A stretch of 64,000 nt of DNA, from assembly GCA_020723325.1 (NCBI GenBank), contig DYJD01000003.1:318421-382420 (forward strand), given 5' to 3'. The DNA is from Desulfosudis oleivorans (GTDB taxonomy: Bacteria > Desulfobacterota > Desulfobacteria > Desulfobacterales > SURF-7). Each line of letters begins with the position of its first letter. Positions within the stretch are counted from its first letter, which is position 1. Positions 8,971 through 17,195 of the stretch are shown here, one piece after another. The notes under the pieces were generated by a model. The model saw only the letters and a program-made list of their open reading frames with translations, was not told the origin of the DNA and ran no database searches. The translations under genes and the position numbers were made by a program.

Positions 8971-10422
8971 ATGTCCACTTGGATTGCCCTGCAGGACCGT
9001 AATCAAACCCTGCGCATCAAACGTTCATTGATGGGATTGGTTTGTTACGCCATCATGATGTTCTATTTGATCATGGCCCGCAATGCCGGATATTTCAATA
9101 TATCCGTGCCGCACATCTTGATTTTGCTTCTTTTTTCCCTATGCATTCATTTGGTTTATCTATCCGTTATAAACAGTGGATGGAATCTTCGCTTCAAAGA
9201 TCCCAGCATGACCATGATCCAGATGGTGATTGCGAACACCTGTGTCTCCTATCTCATGCTGTTTACCGATACCGCCAGGGGGCCCACCATGATTTTCTAT
9301 ATCGGGACAAATTTGTTCGGTATTTTTCAATTGAATTTGAAAGAATTTCTAGTGGTAACATTTCTTCCGCTTTTGCAGTACGGGGGAATGATCCTGTGGT
9401 TTATTGGGTTTTCAAAGGGCAGTTATGACCCGCGGCAGGATGCGGTGCAATGGGTGGTGCTGGTGTGCTGTCTCACCTGGCTTTGTTATATGGGCACCAC
9501 CATTAAAAATATACGACGCAAAGTAAAGCAAACCGAGGAAAAGCTGTTACAAAGCAATGAAGAAATCTCCCGGCAAACCGATGAACTCCAAAAGTCCCGG
9601 GATGAACTGGAAAAAACCCACAAGGAAATCGAGCAGACCCAACAGCAGATGAAGTATTTCAATCGCAGAATAATGGAAAGCATTGACTATGCAAAAATTA
9701 TTCAGCAATCCCTACTGCCGGCTATTGATATGTTGAAAACCAACATTCCCAAGAGCTTTTTCATCTGGAAGCCGAAAAATATTTTAGGCGGTGATATATT
9801 TTTTACCCATAACCATCCGAGCGGTTTTACCATTGCCCTCATGGACTGCACCGGTGAAGGCGTGCCGGGTGCGTTTATGACCATGATCGCCTATACGGAA
9901 GCGCGAAAAATTATTGTGGACGAAGCCTGCCAAGATCCGGCTGAAATCTTGAAGCGGCTGAATCATTCCGTGCAAGCCATACTGAAAAAGGATTTCAACG
10001 ATTCCATGTCGGACCAAGGAATGGATGCCGCTGTGTGCCGAGTGGACTCAATCGGGAAAACCGTAACCTTTGCCGGCGCGAACATGCCCTTGTTTTATAA
10101 CCAGGAAGGCGCATTGCATTTACTGAAAGGGGACGATCAAAGCCTGGGCTTTATTCATTCAGACAAACATTTTTGTTTTACAAACCATACAATACCTGTT
10201 CATGAAAGAAGCAGTTTTTATTTGACAAGCGACGGCTACCTGAATCAAGTGGGTGGCGCTGAAAAAAGATCCATAGGCTTAGACGGTTTTGAGCATTTGT
10301 TAATGGAATGTTCCAATAAGCCTTTTGATGAGCAGCGCAAAGAGATTCTTCAGGCCATTCTCTCCCATCAGGGAGAACATGAACAGACGGATGATGTTAC
10401 GGTTATCGGGTTTGGTATATAA
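8971..10422 (+). CDS. Membrane-bound SpoIIE-family PP2C phosphatase, second paralogue
   Basis: The 483-residue protein has the same plan as its upstream neighbour: N-terminal helices (20-165), a longer coiled coil rich in Glu/Gln (175-235), and a C-terminal PP2C domain with GGDIF, LMDCTGEGVPGAFM and QTDDVTVIGFG. The two proteins align from end to end, so this is a tandem gene duplication. One difference stands out: the conserved His of the DCTGHG motif is Glu here, while the metal-coordinating Asp residues are retained. It is most likely an active but altered phosphatase, perhaps with a different partner; loss of activity cannot be excluded. It converges with the 10444-14790 gene, 21 bp away, with no terminator visible between them. 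Confidence 0.83.
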   Translation: MSTWIALQDRNQTLRIKRSLMGLVCYAIMMFYLIMARNAGYFNISVPHILILLLFSLCIHLVYLSVINSGWNLRFKDPSMTMIQMVIANTCVSYLMLFTDTARGPTMIFYIGTNLFGIFQLNLKEFLVVTFLPLLQYGGMILWFIGFSKGSYDPRQDAVQWVVLVCCLTWLCYMGTTIKNIRRKVKQTEEKLLQSNEEISRQTDELQKSRDELEKTHKEIEQTQQQMKYFNRRIMESIDYAKIIQQSLLPAIDMLKTNIPKSFFIWKPKNILGGDIFFTHNHPSGFTIALMDCTGEGVPGAFMTMIAYTEARKIIVDEACQDPAEILKRLNHSVQAILKKDFNDSMSDQGMDAAVCRVDSIGKTVTFAGANMPLFYNQEGALHLLKGDDQSLGFIHSDKHFCFTNHTIPVHERSSFYLTSDGYLNQVGGAEKRSIGLDGFEHLLMECSNKPFDEQRKEILQAILSHQGEHEQTDDVTVIGFGI

Positions 10423-10443
10423 ACCGTATGATTGTCCGCAATA

Positions 10444-13400
10444 TTACGGATCAATGATTCCATTATAATCCGCATCCGGCCCGGTAATTTTTATCCCGCA
10501 GATGACCGCGTCACGCTCCACCGGCGTGAAGGTGATATTCAAATTATTGTTGGTCACCAAAACGGCAATGGTTTCATCATAGGCGGCATTGCGCCCGGCT
10601 TCGGCAAAGATATCTAAATTCGTTATGACCCGGGAGCCCTGGAAGCTTACATTGAAAATTTGTTGGTTTGCACCGGTATAATAAATTTCGGCCATATGGA
10701 GCTCCACATTGTAAGCACGGTTGGGCAGTGAAATATTATAAGCAAATGGCGCATTGCCGTATCTTTGAGTCTGATACAACGCATCATCCTGTGTGCTGCT
10801 GATGGGGGCCGTTGATTTCCAAGGCTCGCCGCCGCTGAAGGAGCTATCCGCCGTATATACCGTTCCATCGATGGCAGTATAGCCCGGTCCGCCGCAATCG
10901 ATGGCCTTAACCACCACTACCGGTTCCTGCACCCGCACGTCCACGCTGCGGGTTACGGTGCCGCCGTTACCGATAACACTGAGGGTATATCGAGTAGAAG
11001 TCGTTGGGCTGACGGTTCTAGATCCATTCAAAGCCACCGAACCGATACCGGAATCGATACTGGCGCTGTTCCCATTTGTAGAGGTCCATGTGAGGGTCGC
11101 CGACTGACCCGCCCGGATAATTGCCGGACTGACGCTGATGTTGACCGTCGGTAAGGTTTCAGTCACAGTCAGGTTGAAAGCCGGCAGGGAGGCTGATACA
11201 TTGCCGTCACTGACGGAAATGACAATGTTATAAGTAGTACCGATATCCGTTTGCTGGGGCGTACCGCTCAAAGCGCCGGTGGTGGTATTAAAAGCCGCCC
11301 AGGCCGGCCGGTTCACAATGGCAAAAGTCAACGGATCACCGTTGGGGTCCCAAGCCGCGGGAGTAAAACTGTAAGCCGTACTCCGCGCTGTTAATTTTAC
11401 AGGAATTCCGGTGATCACCGGCGGCCGGTTGGCAGCAGTGGTCACGGCGAGATTGAAGGCCGGCAGGGAGGCCGAAACCTGGCCGTCGGACACCGTGATC
11501 ACAATACCGTTGATCACGCCCACATTGCCCGCGGCCGGCGTGCCGGTTAAGGCGCCAGTGGAGGTATTGAAACTGGCCCAGGTCGGTCGGTTGACAATGG
11601 AGAAGGTCAAAGGATTGCCGTCCGGATCCGAGGCTGTGGGGGTAAAGCTATAGGCCTTGCCTACCGTTGCTGCGCTGGCCGGGATGCCGCTGATTACCGG
11701 CGGCCGGTTGGCAGCAGCGCTCACGGTTAAATTGAAGGCCGCCAAGGAGGCCGAGGCCTGACCGTCGGACACCGTGATCACAATACCGCTGGTCACGCCC
11801 ACGTTGCCCGCGGCCGGCGTGCCGGTCAAGGCGCCGGTGGAGGTATTGAAACTGGCCCAGGTGGGCCGATTGACAATAGAGAAGGTCAAGGGATTGTTGT
11901 CCGGATCCGAGGCTGTGGGGGTAAAGCTATACGCCGTGCCCACGGTGGCCGAGGTTGCCGGCGTGCCACTGATCACCGGCGGCTGGTTGCCGGCACTCAC
12001 AGTTAAATTAAAGGACGGCAGGGAAGCCGAGGCCTGACCGTCCGAGACCGTGATCACAATCCCGCTGGTCACGCCCACATTGCCCGCGGCCGGTGTGCCG
12101 GTCAAGGCGCCGGTGGAGGTATTGAAACTCGCCCAGGTCGGACGGTTGACAATGGAGAAAGTAAGTGGATTGCCGTCCGGATCCGAGGCCGTGGGGGTGA
12201 AGCTATAGGCTGTGCCGACCGTCGCCGTGGTGGCCGGCGTGCCGCTGATCACCGGCGGCCGGTTGGCAGCAGCGGTCACGGTCAGGCTAAAGGCCGGCAG
12301 GGAAGCCGAGGCTTGGCCATCGCTGACGGAAATGACGATATTGGAGGTCGTGCCGGTAGTAGTCGGTGTTCCGGAAAGGTTGCCGGTGGTAGCATTAAAA
12401 GTGGCCCAGGTGGGTCGATTGGTGATGCTGAAGGTCAAGGGATTATTGTCCGGATCACTGGCGCTGGGGGTGAAGGAATAGGCCGCGCCCGCCCGGACGC
12501 TCGTCCCTGGACTGCCGTTGATCACCGGCGGGTTGTTGGGTACAGTGACCGTGACATTATCAAAGACGCCTGTACACAACTGGCCGGTGTTGTTGGATGT
12601 CACTGCCAGGCCGATATACAATGTGCCGGTCATGGTGATGGTTTGATTGGTGCCGATCTGGGTCCAGGTGCTGCCATTGGCTGACCGATAAGCTGCAAAG
12701 GTGTTGTTGGTTTTGGTAATTCTCACCCAGTAGGGCGCCACATTCCCAGCCTGGCCAGCATTGCGCGTGGTGGTGCCGCCGGCGGTGGTCCTTCTTTGAA
12801 AGGCCGTGCCGTTACCTCGCGAAAGCAGCGTAAAGGCATTGATACTATTGGCATTTAGGTTCTGACGGATCATCACCCCGGCTTTGGCCCAGGCACTGGT
12901 ATTTTCTATGCTGGCGACCCGTGCGGTGATGGACCCGTTGCCGCTGAAAGTCCGATAGATAAAGCGGAACTGATCCGAAGTTCCCCCGATATCAGTACCG
13001 GCGCCTTCTGCAGTAAATGTGCCGTTGTTATAATTCACCGTTCCGGCCAATGCCGGAGCACCGACATCGGCCGTCTGCCAGGGGATGGGCAAAGCCGCAG
13101 CCGTGACACTAACTGTCGCATTGGCGGTGGTGGACCCGCCTGGACCTACTGCTGTTATGGTATAAATGGTGGTAGTGGTTGGGTATACATTCATGGAGCC
13201 GCTTGCGGCAACATTGCCGATGCCTTGGATACTGATGGTATCGGCGTTGGAAGTACTCCAAGTCAAAGTAGAATAAGCACCTGCCGTAATGCTGGTGGGA
13301 CTGGCACTGATGGTGGCCGTGGGTGTGGGATTGGGTGCCACGGTAAGATTGAAAGCCGGCAGGGACCGGGAATTTGTGCCGTCGGAAACGGAGATGACGA

Positions 13401-14790
13401 TTCCACTGGTGGTGCCGATATCGGAATTAGTGGGAATACCGCTCAAATTGCCGTTAGCAGAATTGAAACTGGCCCAAATCGGTCGATTGACGATACTAAA
13501 GGTCAAGGCATCCCCATCGCCGTCGCTGGCGGTGGGTGTGAAATTATAAACCTGGCCAAGGGTGACGCTGGTAGCCGGCGTGCCGCTGATGACCGGAGCC
13601 TGATTAATGTTGACCACGGTCAGGTTGAAGGCCGGCAGGGATCGGCTGTATTGGCCATCACTGACGGAAATGACAATGCCGCTGGTGGTGCCGACATCGG
13701 CATTGCCGGGAGTACTGGTAAGGGCTCCGGTGGTGGTGTTGAAACTGGCCCAGCTCGGCCGGTTGACAATGGAAAAAGTAAAGGAAGTATTGTCCGGATC
13801 AGTCACCATGGGTGTAAAGGAATAGGCGGAGGCTTCGTTGACGCTGGTGGCCGGCGTCCCGCTGATCACCGGCGGATCATTTACCCGCGTGACCGTCACT
13901 GTAAATGTTTGGTTGGCAGTACCGCCGTTGCCGTCATTGACGGTAAGGGTGACGGCGCCGGAAGTTATTACGCCCTCGGCCGGGGTCCAAGCAATGGCAC
14001 CGGTGCCGGCATTGATGGTCATTCCGGCAGGGGCATTGCTGAGGGACCAGGTCAGGGTATTGGCATCCGCATCTGTAGCCGTCGGATTGTAGGTGTATTG
14101 AACATCTTCCGTGGCACTAGTCGGCGCGCTGGAAGTGATCACCGGCGGGTTGTTGGGAATAGTGACTGTTAGATTGTCAAAAACGCCGGTACATAGTTGT
14201 CCGGTGTTGTTAGATGTCACCGCCAGGCCGATATACAATGTGCCGGTCATGGTGATGGTTTGATTAGTGCCGATTTGTGTCCAAGTGCTGCCGTTGGCCG
14301 ATCGATAGGCCGCAAAGGTGTTGTTGGTTTTGGTAATTCTCACCCAGTAAGGCGCCCTGTTACCTGCCTGGCCGGCATTGCGCGTGGTGGTCCCTCCGGC
14401 TGTAGTCCGCCTTTGAAAGGCCGTCCCGCTGCTGCCTGAGATCAATGAAAACGCATTCACACTATTCGCCGCAAGGCTCTGACGGATCATCACCCCGGCT
14501 TTGGCCCAGGCGCTTGTGTTTTCAATGCTTGAGACCCGAGCGGTAATGGTTCCATTGCCTCTGAAAGTTCTATAGATGAAACGGAATTGATCCGAAGTTC
14601 CGAAAATATCAGCACCACCACCCTCCACGGTAAAAATCCCGGCATTGTGGTTGTCTGTTCCAGAAAGCGCCGGCGCACCGATGTCGGCGCTTTGCCAGGG
14701 TAAAGGCACTGCCCCAAAAGTCTGGGACGCCAGGACTGTCATCCATAAAAGAAGCGCGATGGAAAATAAATTCCGTTTACTGATTTTCAT
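10444..14790 (-). CDS. Very large exported multidomain protein: DUF1349-like, He_PIG/cadherin-like and malectin domains
   Basis: A 1448-residue protein with a signal peptide (1-26, ending QTFGA). Domains in order: LamG/DUF1349-like (27-210); three He_PIG/cadherin-like modules with ISGTPATSV-type starts (215-490); an Ig-like domain (490-575); a near copy of the first DUF1349-like domain (575-765); five He_PIG modules (765-1230), three of them nearly identical; an Ig-like domain (1230-1310); and a malectin domain (about 1312-1440) with IDCGGPGYTAIDGTVY. It ends in DYNGIIDP, which looks like the first strand of a dockerin-like calcium motif that then stops. The parts suggest carbohydrate binding or adhesion outside the cell. 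No PEP-CTERM or LPXTG anchor is visible. ATG 14790 follows a GGGGGGC ribosome-binding site. A dyad operator lies 175 bp upstream. Confidence 0.82.
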   Translation of the reverse strand: MKISKRNLFSIALLLWMTVLASQTFGAVPLPWQSADIGAPALSGTDNHNAGIFTVEGGGADIFGTSDQFRFIYRTFRGNGTITARVSSIENTSAWAKAGVMIRQSLAANSVNAFSLISGSSGTAFQRRTTAGGTTTRNAGQAGNRAPYWVRITKTNNTFAAYRSANGSTWTQIGTNQTITMTGTLYIGLAVTSNNTGQLCTGVFDNLTVTIPNNPPVITSSAPTSATEDVQYTYNPTATDADANTLTWSLSNAPAGMTINAGTGAIAWTPAEGVITSGAVTLTVNDGNGGTANQTFTVTVTRVNDPPVISGTPATSVNEASAYSFTPMVTDPDNTSFTFSIVNRPSWASFNTTTGALTSTPGNADVGTTSGIVISVSDGQYSRSLPAFNLTVVNINQAPVISGTPATSVTLGQVYNFTPTASDGDGDALTFSIVNRPIWASFNSANGNLSGIPTNSDIGTTSGIVISVSDGTNSRSLPAFNLTVAPNPTPTATISASPTSITAGAYSTLTWSTSNADTISIQGIGNVAASGSMNVYPTTTTIYTITAVGPGGSTTANATVSVTAAALPIPWQTADVGAPALAGTVNYNNGTFTAEGAGTDIGGTSDQFRFIYRTFSGNGSITARVASIENTSAWAKAGVMIRQNLNANSINAFTLLSRGNGTAFQRRTTAGGTTTRNAGQAGNVAPYWVRITKTNNTFAAYRSANGSTWTQIGTNQTITMTGTLYIGLAVTSNNTGQLCTGVFDNVTVTVPNNPPVINGSPGTSVRAGAAYSFTPSASDPDNNPLTFSITNRPTWATFNATTGNLSGTPTTTGTTSNIVISVSDGQASASLPAFSLTVTAAANRPPVISGTPATTATVGTAYSFTPTASDPDGNPLTFSIVNRPTWASFNTSTGALTGTPAAGNVGVTSGIVITVSDGQASASLPSFNLTVSAGNQPPVISGTPATSATVGTAYSFTPTASDPDNNPLTFSIVNRPTWASFNTSTGALTGTPAAGNVGVTSGIVITVSDGQASASLAAFNLTVSAAANRPPVISGIPASAATVGKAYSFTPTASDPDGNPLTFSIVNRPTWASFNTSTGALTGTPAAGNVGVINGIVITVSDGQVSASLPAFNLAVTTAANRPPVITGIPVKLTARSTAYSFTPAAWDPNGDPLTFAIVNRPAWAAFNTTTGALSGTPQQTDIGTTYNIVISVSDGNVSASLPAFNLTVTETLPTVNISVSPAIIRAGQSATLTWTSTNGNSASIDSGIGSVALNGSRTVSPTTSTRYTLSVIGNGGTVTRSVDVRVQEPVVVVKAIDCGGPGYTAIDGTVYTADSSFSGGEPWKSTAPISSTQDDALYQTQRYGNAPFAYNISLPNRAYNVELHMAEIYYTGANQQIFNVSFQGSRVITNLDIFAEAGRNAAYDETIAVLVTNNNLNITFTPVERDAVICGIKITGPDADYNGIIDP

Positions 14791-14964
14791 TTGCCCCCCA
14801 TCTCGATAGCCAGTAAATGCAATTTCTAACTAGCAATTTGTATAAACTTTACTACTGTATCAATTACATTAGCAGTAGAACCATCATTCAATCGAATAAA
14901 CATCGTTATCATTTTCGGCCAAAGTTACCAGTTCGCTTTCTGTTGATCAATGACCAAAGATTAT

Positions 14965-14998
14965 GGATAAAATATGGATAACGTCTCCATATTATCCT
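14965..14998. promoter_or_regulatory. Dyad operator upstream of the large surface-protein gene
   Basis: The segment contains GGATAAAATATGGATAAC, then three variable bases, then TCCATATT. Its core is a perfect inverted repeat ATATGGA-N7-TCCATAT, extended outward by GGATAA..TTATCC. The same 18-mer, spacer length and right arm recur at 22288-22318, 137 bp before another surface-protein gene and between it and a LuxR-type regulator gene. The layout suggests a transcription-factor site controlling both genes; the protein that binds it is inferred, not shown. Confidence 0.6.
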
Positions 14999-15138
14999 AA
15001 AGTTGAGTAATTCCAGAAAACAGCAACATTTATCTGAAAGGGTAGGAGCAGTGAAGGCGCGTGAAAATGCCGGCAAAAAAAGTTATGGAACTACTATAAA
15101 TCATACAAGGCAGGAGGAGGAATCCATGAAACTTTATA

Positions 15139-15175
15139 GGCCGTCACCCGGAAGTAATAATGCCGGGCGACGGCC
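15139..15175 (-). terminator. GC-rich hairpin downstream of the SGNH-hydrolase gene
   Basis: GGCCGTCaCCCGG pairs with CCGGGcGACGGCC around an 11-nt loop. It lies 65 bp beyond the stop codon of the minus-strand SGNH gene. The following minus-strand sequence, TATAAAGTTT, is only moderately U-rich, so it may be an imperfect terminator. Confidence 0.45.
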
Positions 15176-15239
15176 GTTATTTCAATTGTATTCTAATTCA
15201 ATTTCCCATGCCCATTTTACCGCAAGGCCCTGATTGCTG

Positions 15240-16659
15240 TTACTGACACTGCCCTGTCATGCCGTTGGCTGGAAAAGGTGAATACACGGCATTGTTGTTG
15301 TCGTTACAATCCAACAAGGCTGTAAAAATCGCATTGTAAATCGGTTTCCCATCAGGACTCAGGCCGGGTCCGGCGACATACCCGTCACCGTCCTTATCAC
15401 GATAGGGATCATTGGCCCAAACGGTCTCCAAATCAACTTGGGCTGCATTGCCGATGATACCAGTGCTATTAATGGCTTTAATGAATTCATTGGCAATCAT
15501 GGCATAGCCCGTGTTGGAAGGATGGAAACCGTCCAGGGAGAATAACCCCGCGCTATAACCACGATCGATGGTATCACCGTCAATGGCAATTTGGCCGTTC
15601 AAGATCTGGTCGAACATGGATACGACATCTACCAAATGCAAATTGCTGTGTTGACTTACCAGCTCGTTGATATGGGAACTGATGGCCGCTGCCCGATTGG
15701 ATATGAGGGCGACTTCCTCGGCGGTGAGATAATACCCGTCGACCGACATGAGCTGCTGAATAGCTCCGTTCAAATAAGTGTTGTTCATGGTTAAGACGGC
15801 TGGAGCCTGCGTGGGTGCCAAGCCTTGCAACACCGGGCCGAAACCCAAATAGTGGCCGGAGCCTAGGGCAGTGACAGTGGGCTCATCGAAAATGGCCAAA
15901 CGTTGAATGTCTTCTGCATTGAACAACCCGGCAATCCCCGTTACCGAGGGGATATTGGCGATGAAGATGTGACTGTTGGGAATTTTGGTCAGACGTTCGA
16001 CAATCGTGTTCAGATTAGATTTGATTGAATTCAAATCATGCCCCTTAGTCGTATCCTCCAGAAAGGCATTGATGGCATCGGCAGTCAATTGGGTTCCATT
16101 GCCGGCGATCACAGTTCCCATAATGTCATTGCCGCCGATTAACAGCGTGATGATTTTCAGATCATCGGCTGAATAAAGGCCGGCCACATATTCGGCGGCT
16201 TCCAGTTGCGTAATGGCTTTGCCGCTATTCGTGGGGATGGGTTGCAACAACTCCGCCATGTAGGACGACTCACCCGTTGTTTGCTGTAAGAGGCTTTGAA
16301 TAGTGGCGCCGTCCACCGCGACATTATAAGGGATGATGGTGGCGTCCAGACGCTTTTTCGACATATCTAGAAGTGGATTGTTCCATTGTAAACTGGCAAC
16401 TTTTCGAATTTGGTCGGCTAATAATTGGGGATAACTGTTGACCTGGGTGTATTGGTTCACGTTGCCGCTGCCGCTTTGAACGCCATTGCCGTAACTATCC
16501 CCCCAGGTTGATCATAACGATTTTTCTTGGCGTCGGCGACTCAGAACTTCTATCACTACTGCACGCTGAACACATCATCACGAAAACGAGCATGAACATA
16601 ATGCTTGGCAAGCATATCCGGCTGGAAATTTTTTCGTAACCCGTATGTGTCAATAACAT
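15240..16659 (-). pseudogene. SGNH/GDSL hydrolase lipoprotein, interrupted by a one-base frameshift in a G6 run
   Basis: The gene should start at ATG 16659, preceded by AGAGG, and encode a lipoprotein signal (LVFVMMCSACSSD, cysteine near residue 34), then PRKIVMINLG. In the next frame the sequence continues GDSYGNGVQSGSGNVNQYTQ and runs intact to 15240. The two frames meet exactly at six consecutive G (16504-16499 on the minus strand); five G would restore one frame and place the catalytic GDS serine. Downstream, LLIGGNDIMGT (block III Asn) and SLDGFHPSNTGYAMI (block V Asp/His) are intact, and the C-terminus has a calcium-type MopE-like motif DKDGDGY..DCNDNN. The usual role is an exported esterase or lipase. 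It is either a recent pseudogene, a phase-variable gene, or an assembly error in a homopolymer. Confidence 0.75.
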
Positions 16660-16672
16660 TTTAATTTCCTCT

Positions 16673-16951
16673 CTATCGGTTTTTCAGTATCTCTTCAATC
16701 TCCTTAATGCTCTTGTTCAAGTACTTTATCTCTCTGACCAGGATTTCCAGTTCCATGTGTTCCAATTCAGAAACCGGCGCCTCAAGAACCTCATTCAGAT
16801 CCTCGTCGCTGGATAGGCTTTCCTTTTTTGCCAATATCCCGCGAGCGGCCAAAAGAATTTTGATCTTGTTCTCCACTATCGCTTTATAACTCTCAAATTT
16901 GTCCCTGGTCAGTACCGGATGTACCGACTGCGCACAGGATTTCTCTTTCAT
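16673..16951 (-). CDS. Small coiled-coil protein of unknown function
   Basis: ATG 16951 is chosen because GGAGG lies 6-7 nt upstream; an upstream in-frame start at 16984 lacks a site. The 92-residue product (MKEKSCAQSVHPVLTRDKFE..) is highly charged and predicted to be helical, with a heptad-like C-terminal half ELEILVREIKYLNKSIKEIE. No signal peptide. It lies 13 bp upstream of the SGNH lipoprotein start in the same orientation, so the two are probably co-transcribed. I do not recognise a family. Confidence 0.6.
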   Translation of the reverse strand: MKEKSCAQSVHPVLTRDKFESYKAIVENKIKILLAARGILAKKESLSSDEDLNEVLEAPVSELEHMELEILVREIKYLNKSIKEIEEILKNR

Positions 16952-17041
16952 CCGAGCCTCCGATAACCTCCTGCATGTTATCATTCTGTCAACAACCTCG
17001 CTTCATGCGCATATTTTTTTCTAACTGTTAATTTCGGACCA

Positions 17042-17062
17042 TGCAGCGCTCCTTGCACTGCA
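17042..17062. promoter_or_regulatory. Short perfect-stem hairpin in the leader of the small coiled-coil gene
   Basis: On the minus strand TGCAGTGC-AAGGA-GCGCTGCA forms an 8-bp stem with one G-T pair, about 90 bp before the small-protein start. Upstream of it (17062-17150, minus strand) GGTTGC and GCAAACC can also pair. A structured leader or riboswitch is possible; I could not match it to a known consensus. Confidence 0.3.
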
Positions 17063-17142
17063 CTTTCTCCTAGGTTTGCAAATGACCGGTTTTCATCCCC
17101 TTGGCAACCATAGGCTTACCTTTGGGTACGACCCGGCTTAAA

Positions 17143-17178
17143 ATCCAGGCCCGACCCCATAACGGGGCGGGCCTGGAT
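17143..17178 (-). terminator. Intrinsic terminator after the SdrD-B repeat gene
   Basis: ATCCAGGCCCG pairs with CGGGCCTGGAT, with further CCCC/GGGG pairing inside, followed on the minus strand by TTTTAA. It lies 18 bp after the stop codon of the 17196-21383 gene. Confidence 0.7.
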
Positions 17179-17195
17179 GGGTGAACATGGATGGC

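Larger units (their letters stand above)
14791..15239. other. Intergenic stretch: surface-gene promoter region plus convergent hairpin
   Basis: The left part (14791-15000) is the leader and promoter region of the 1448-residue surface protein and contains a dyad operator (14971-14991 core) and a conserved block CATCGTTATC (14901-14910) that also occurs upstream of the PEP-CTERM gene at 22151. The right part holds a GC-rich hairpin (15139-15175) beyond the SGNH gene. A ribosome-binding site and ATG at 15112-15128 open a 35-codon frame that runs into the hairpin; I do not regard it as a gene. Confidence 0.6.

Noticed and set aside
10423..10443. Terminator between the convergent phosphatase and surface-protein genes
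   Set aside because: The 21-bp gap has no hairpin; read-through or overlap of transcripts is possible, but nothing can be annotated.
15126..15233. 35-codon plus-strand frame with a very good AGGAGGAGG ribosome-binding site
   Set aside because: It runs through the GC hairpin and stops just before the convergent gene; the product has no recognisable features. It may be the start of a deleted gene.
16499..16514. TGA in the frame just upstream of the SGNH GDS motif, considered as selenocysteine
   Set aside because: The signal peptide and start codon are in a different frame and the two frames meet at a G6 run, so a frameshift explains it; no SECIS-like hairpin follows.
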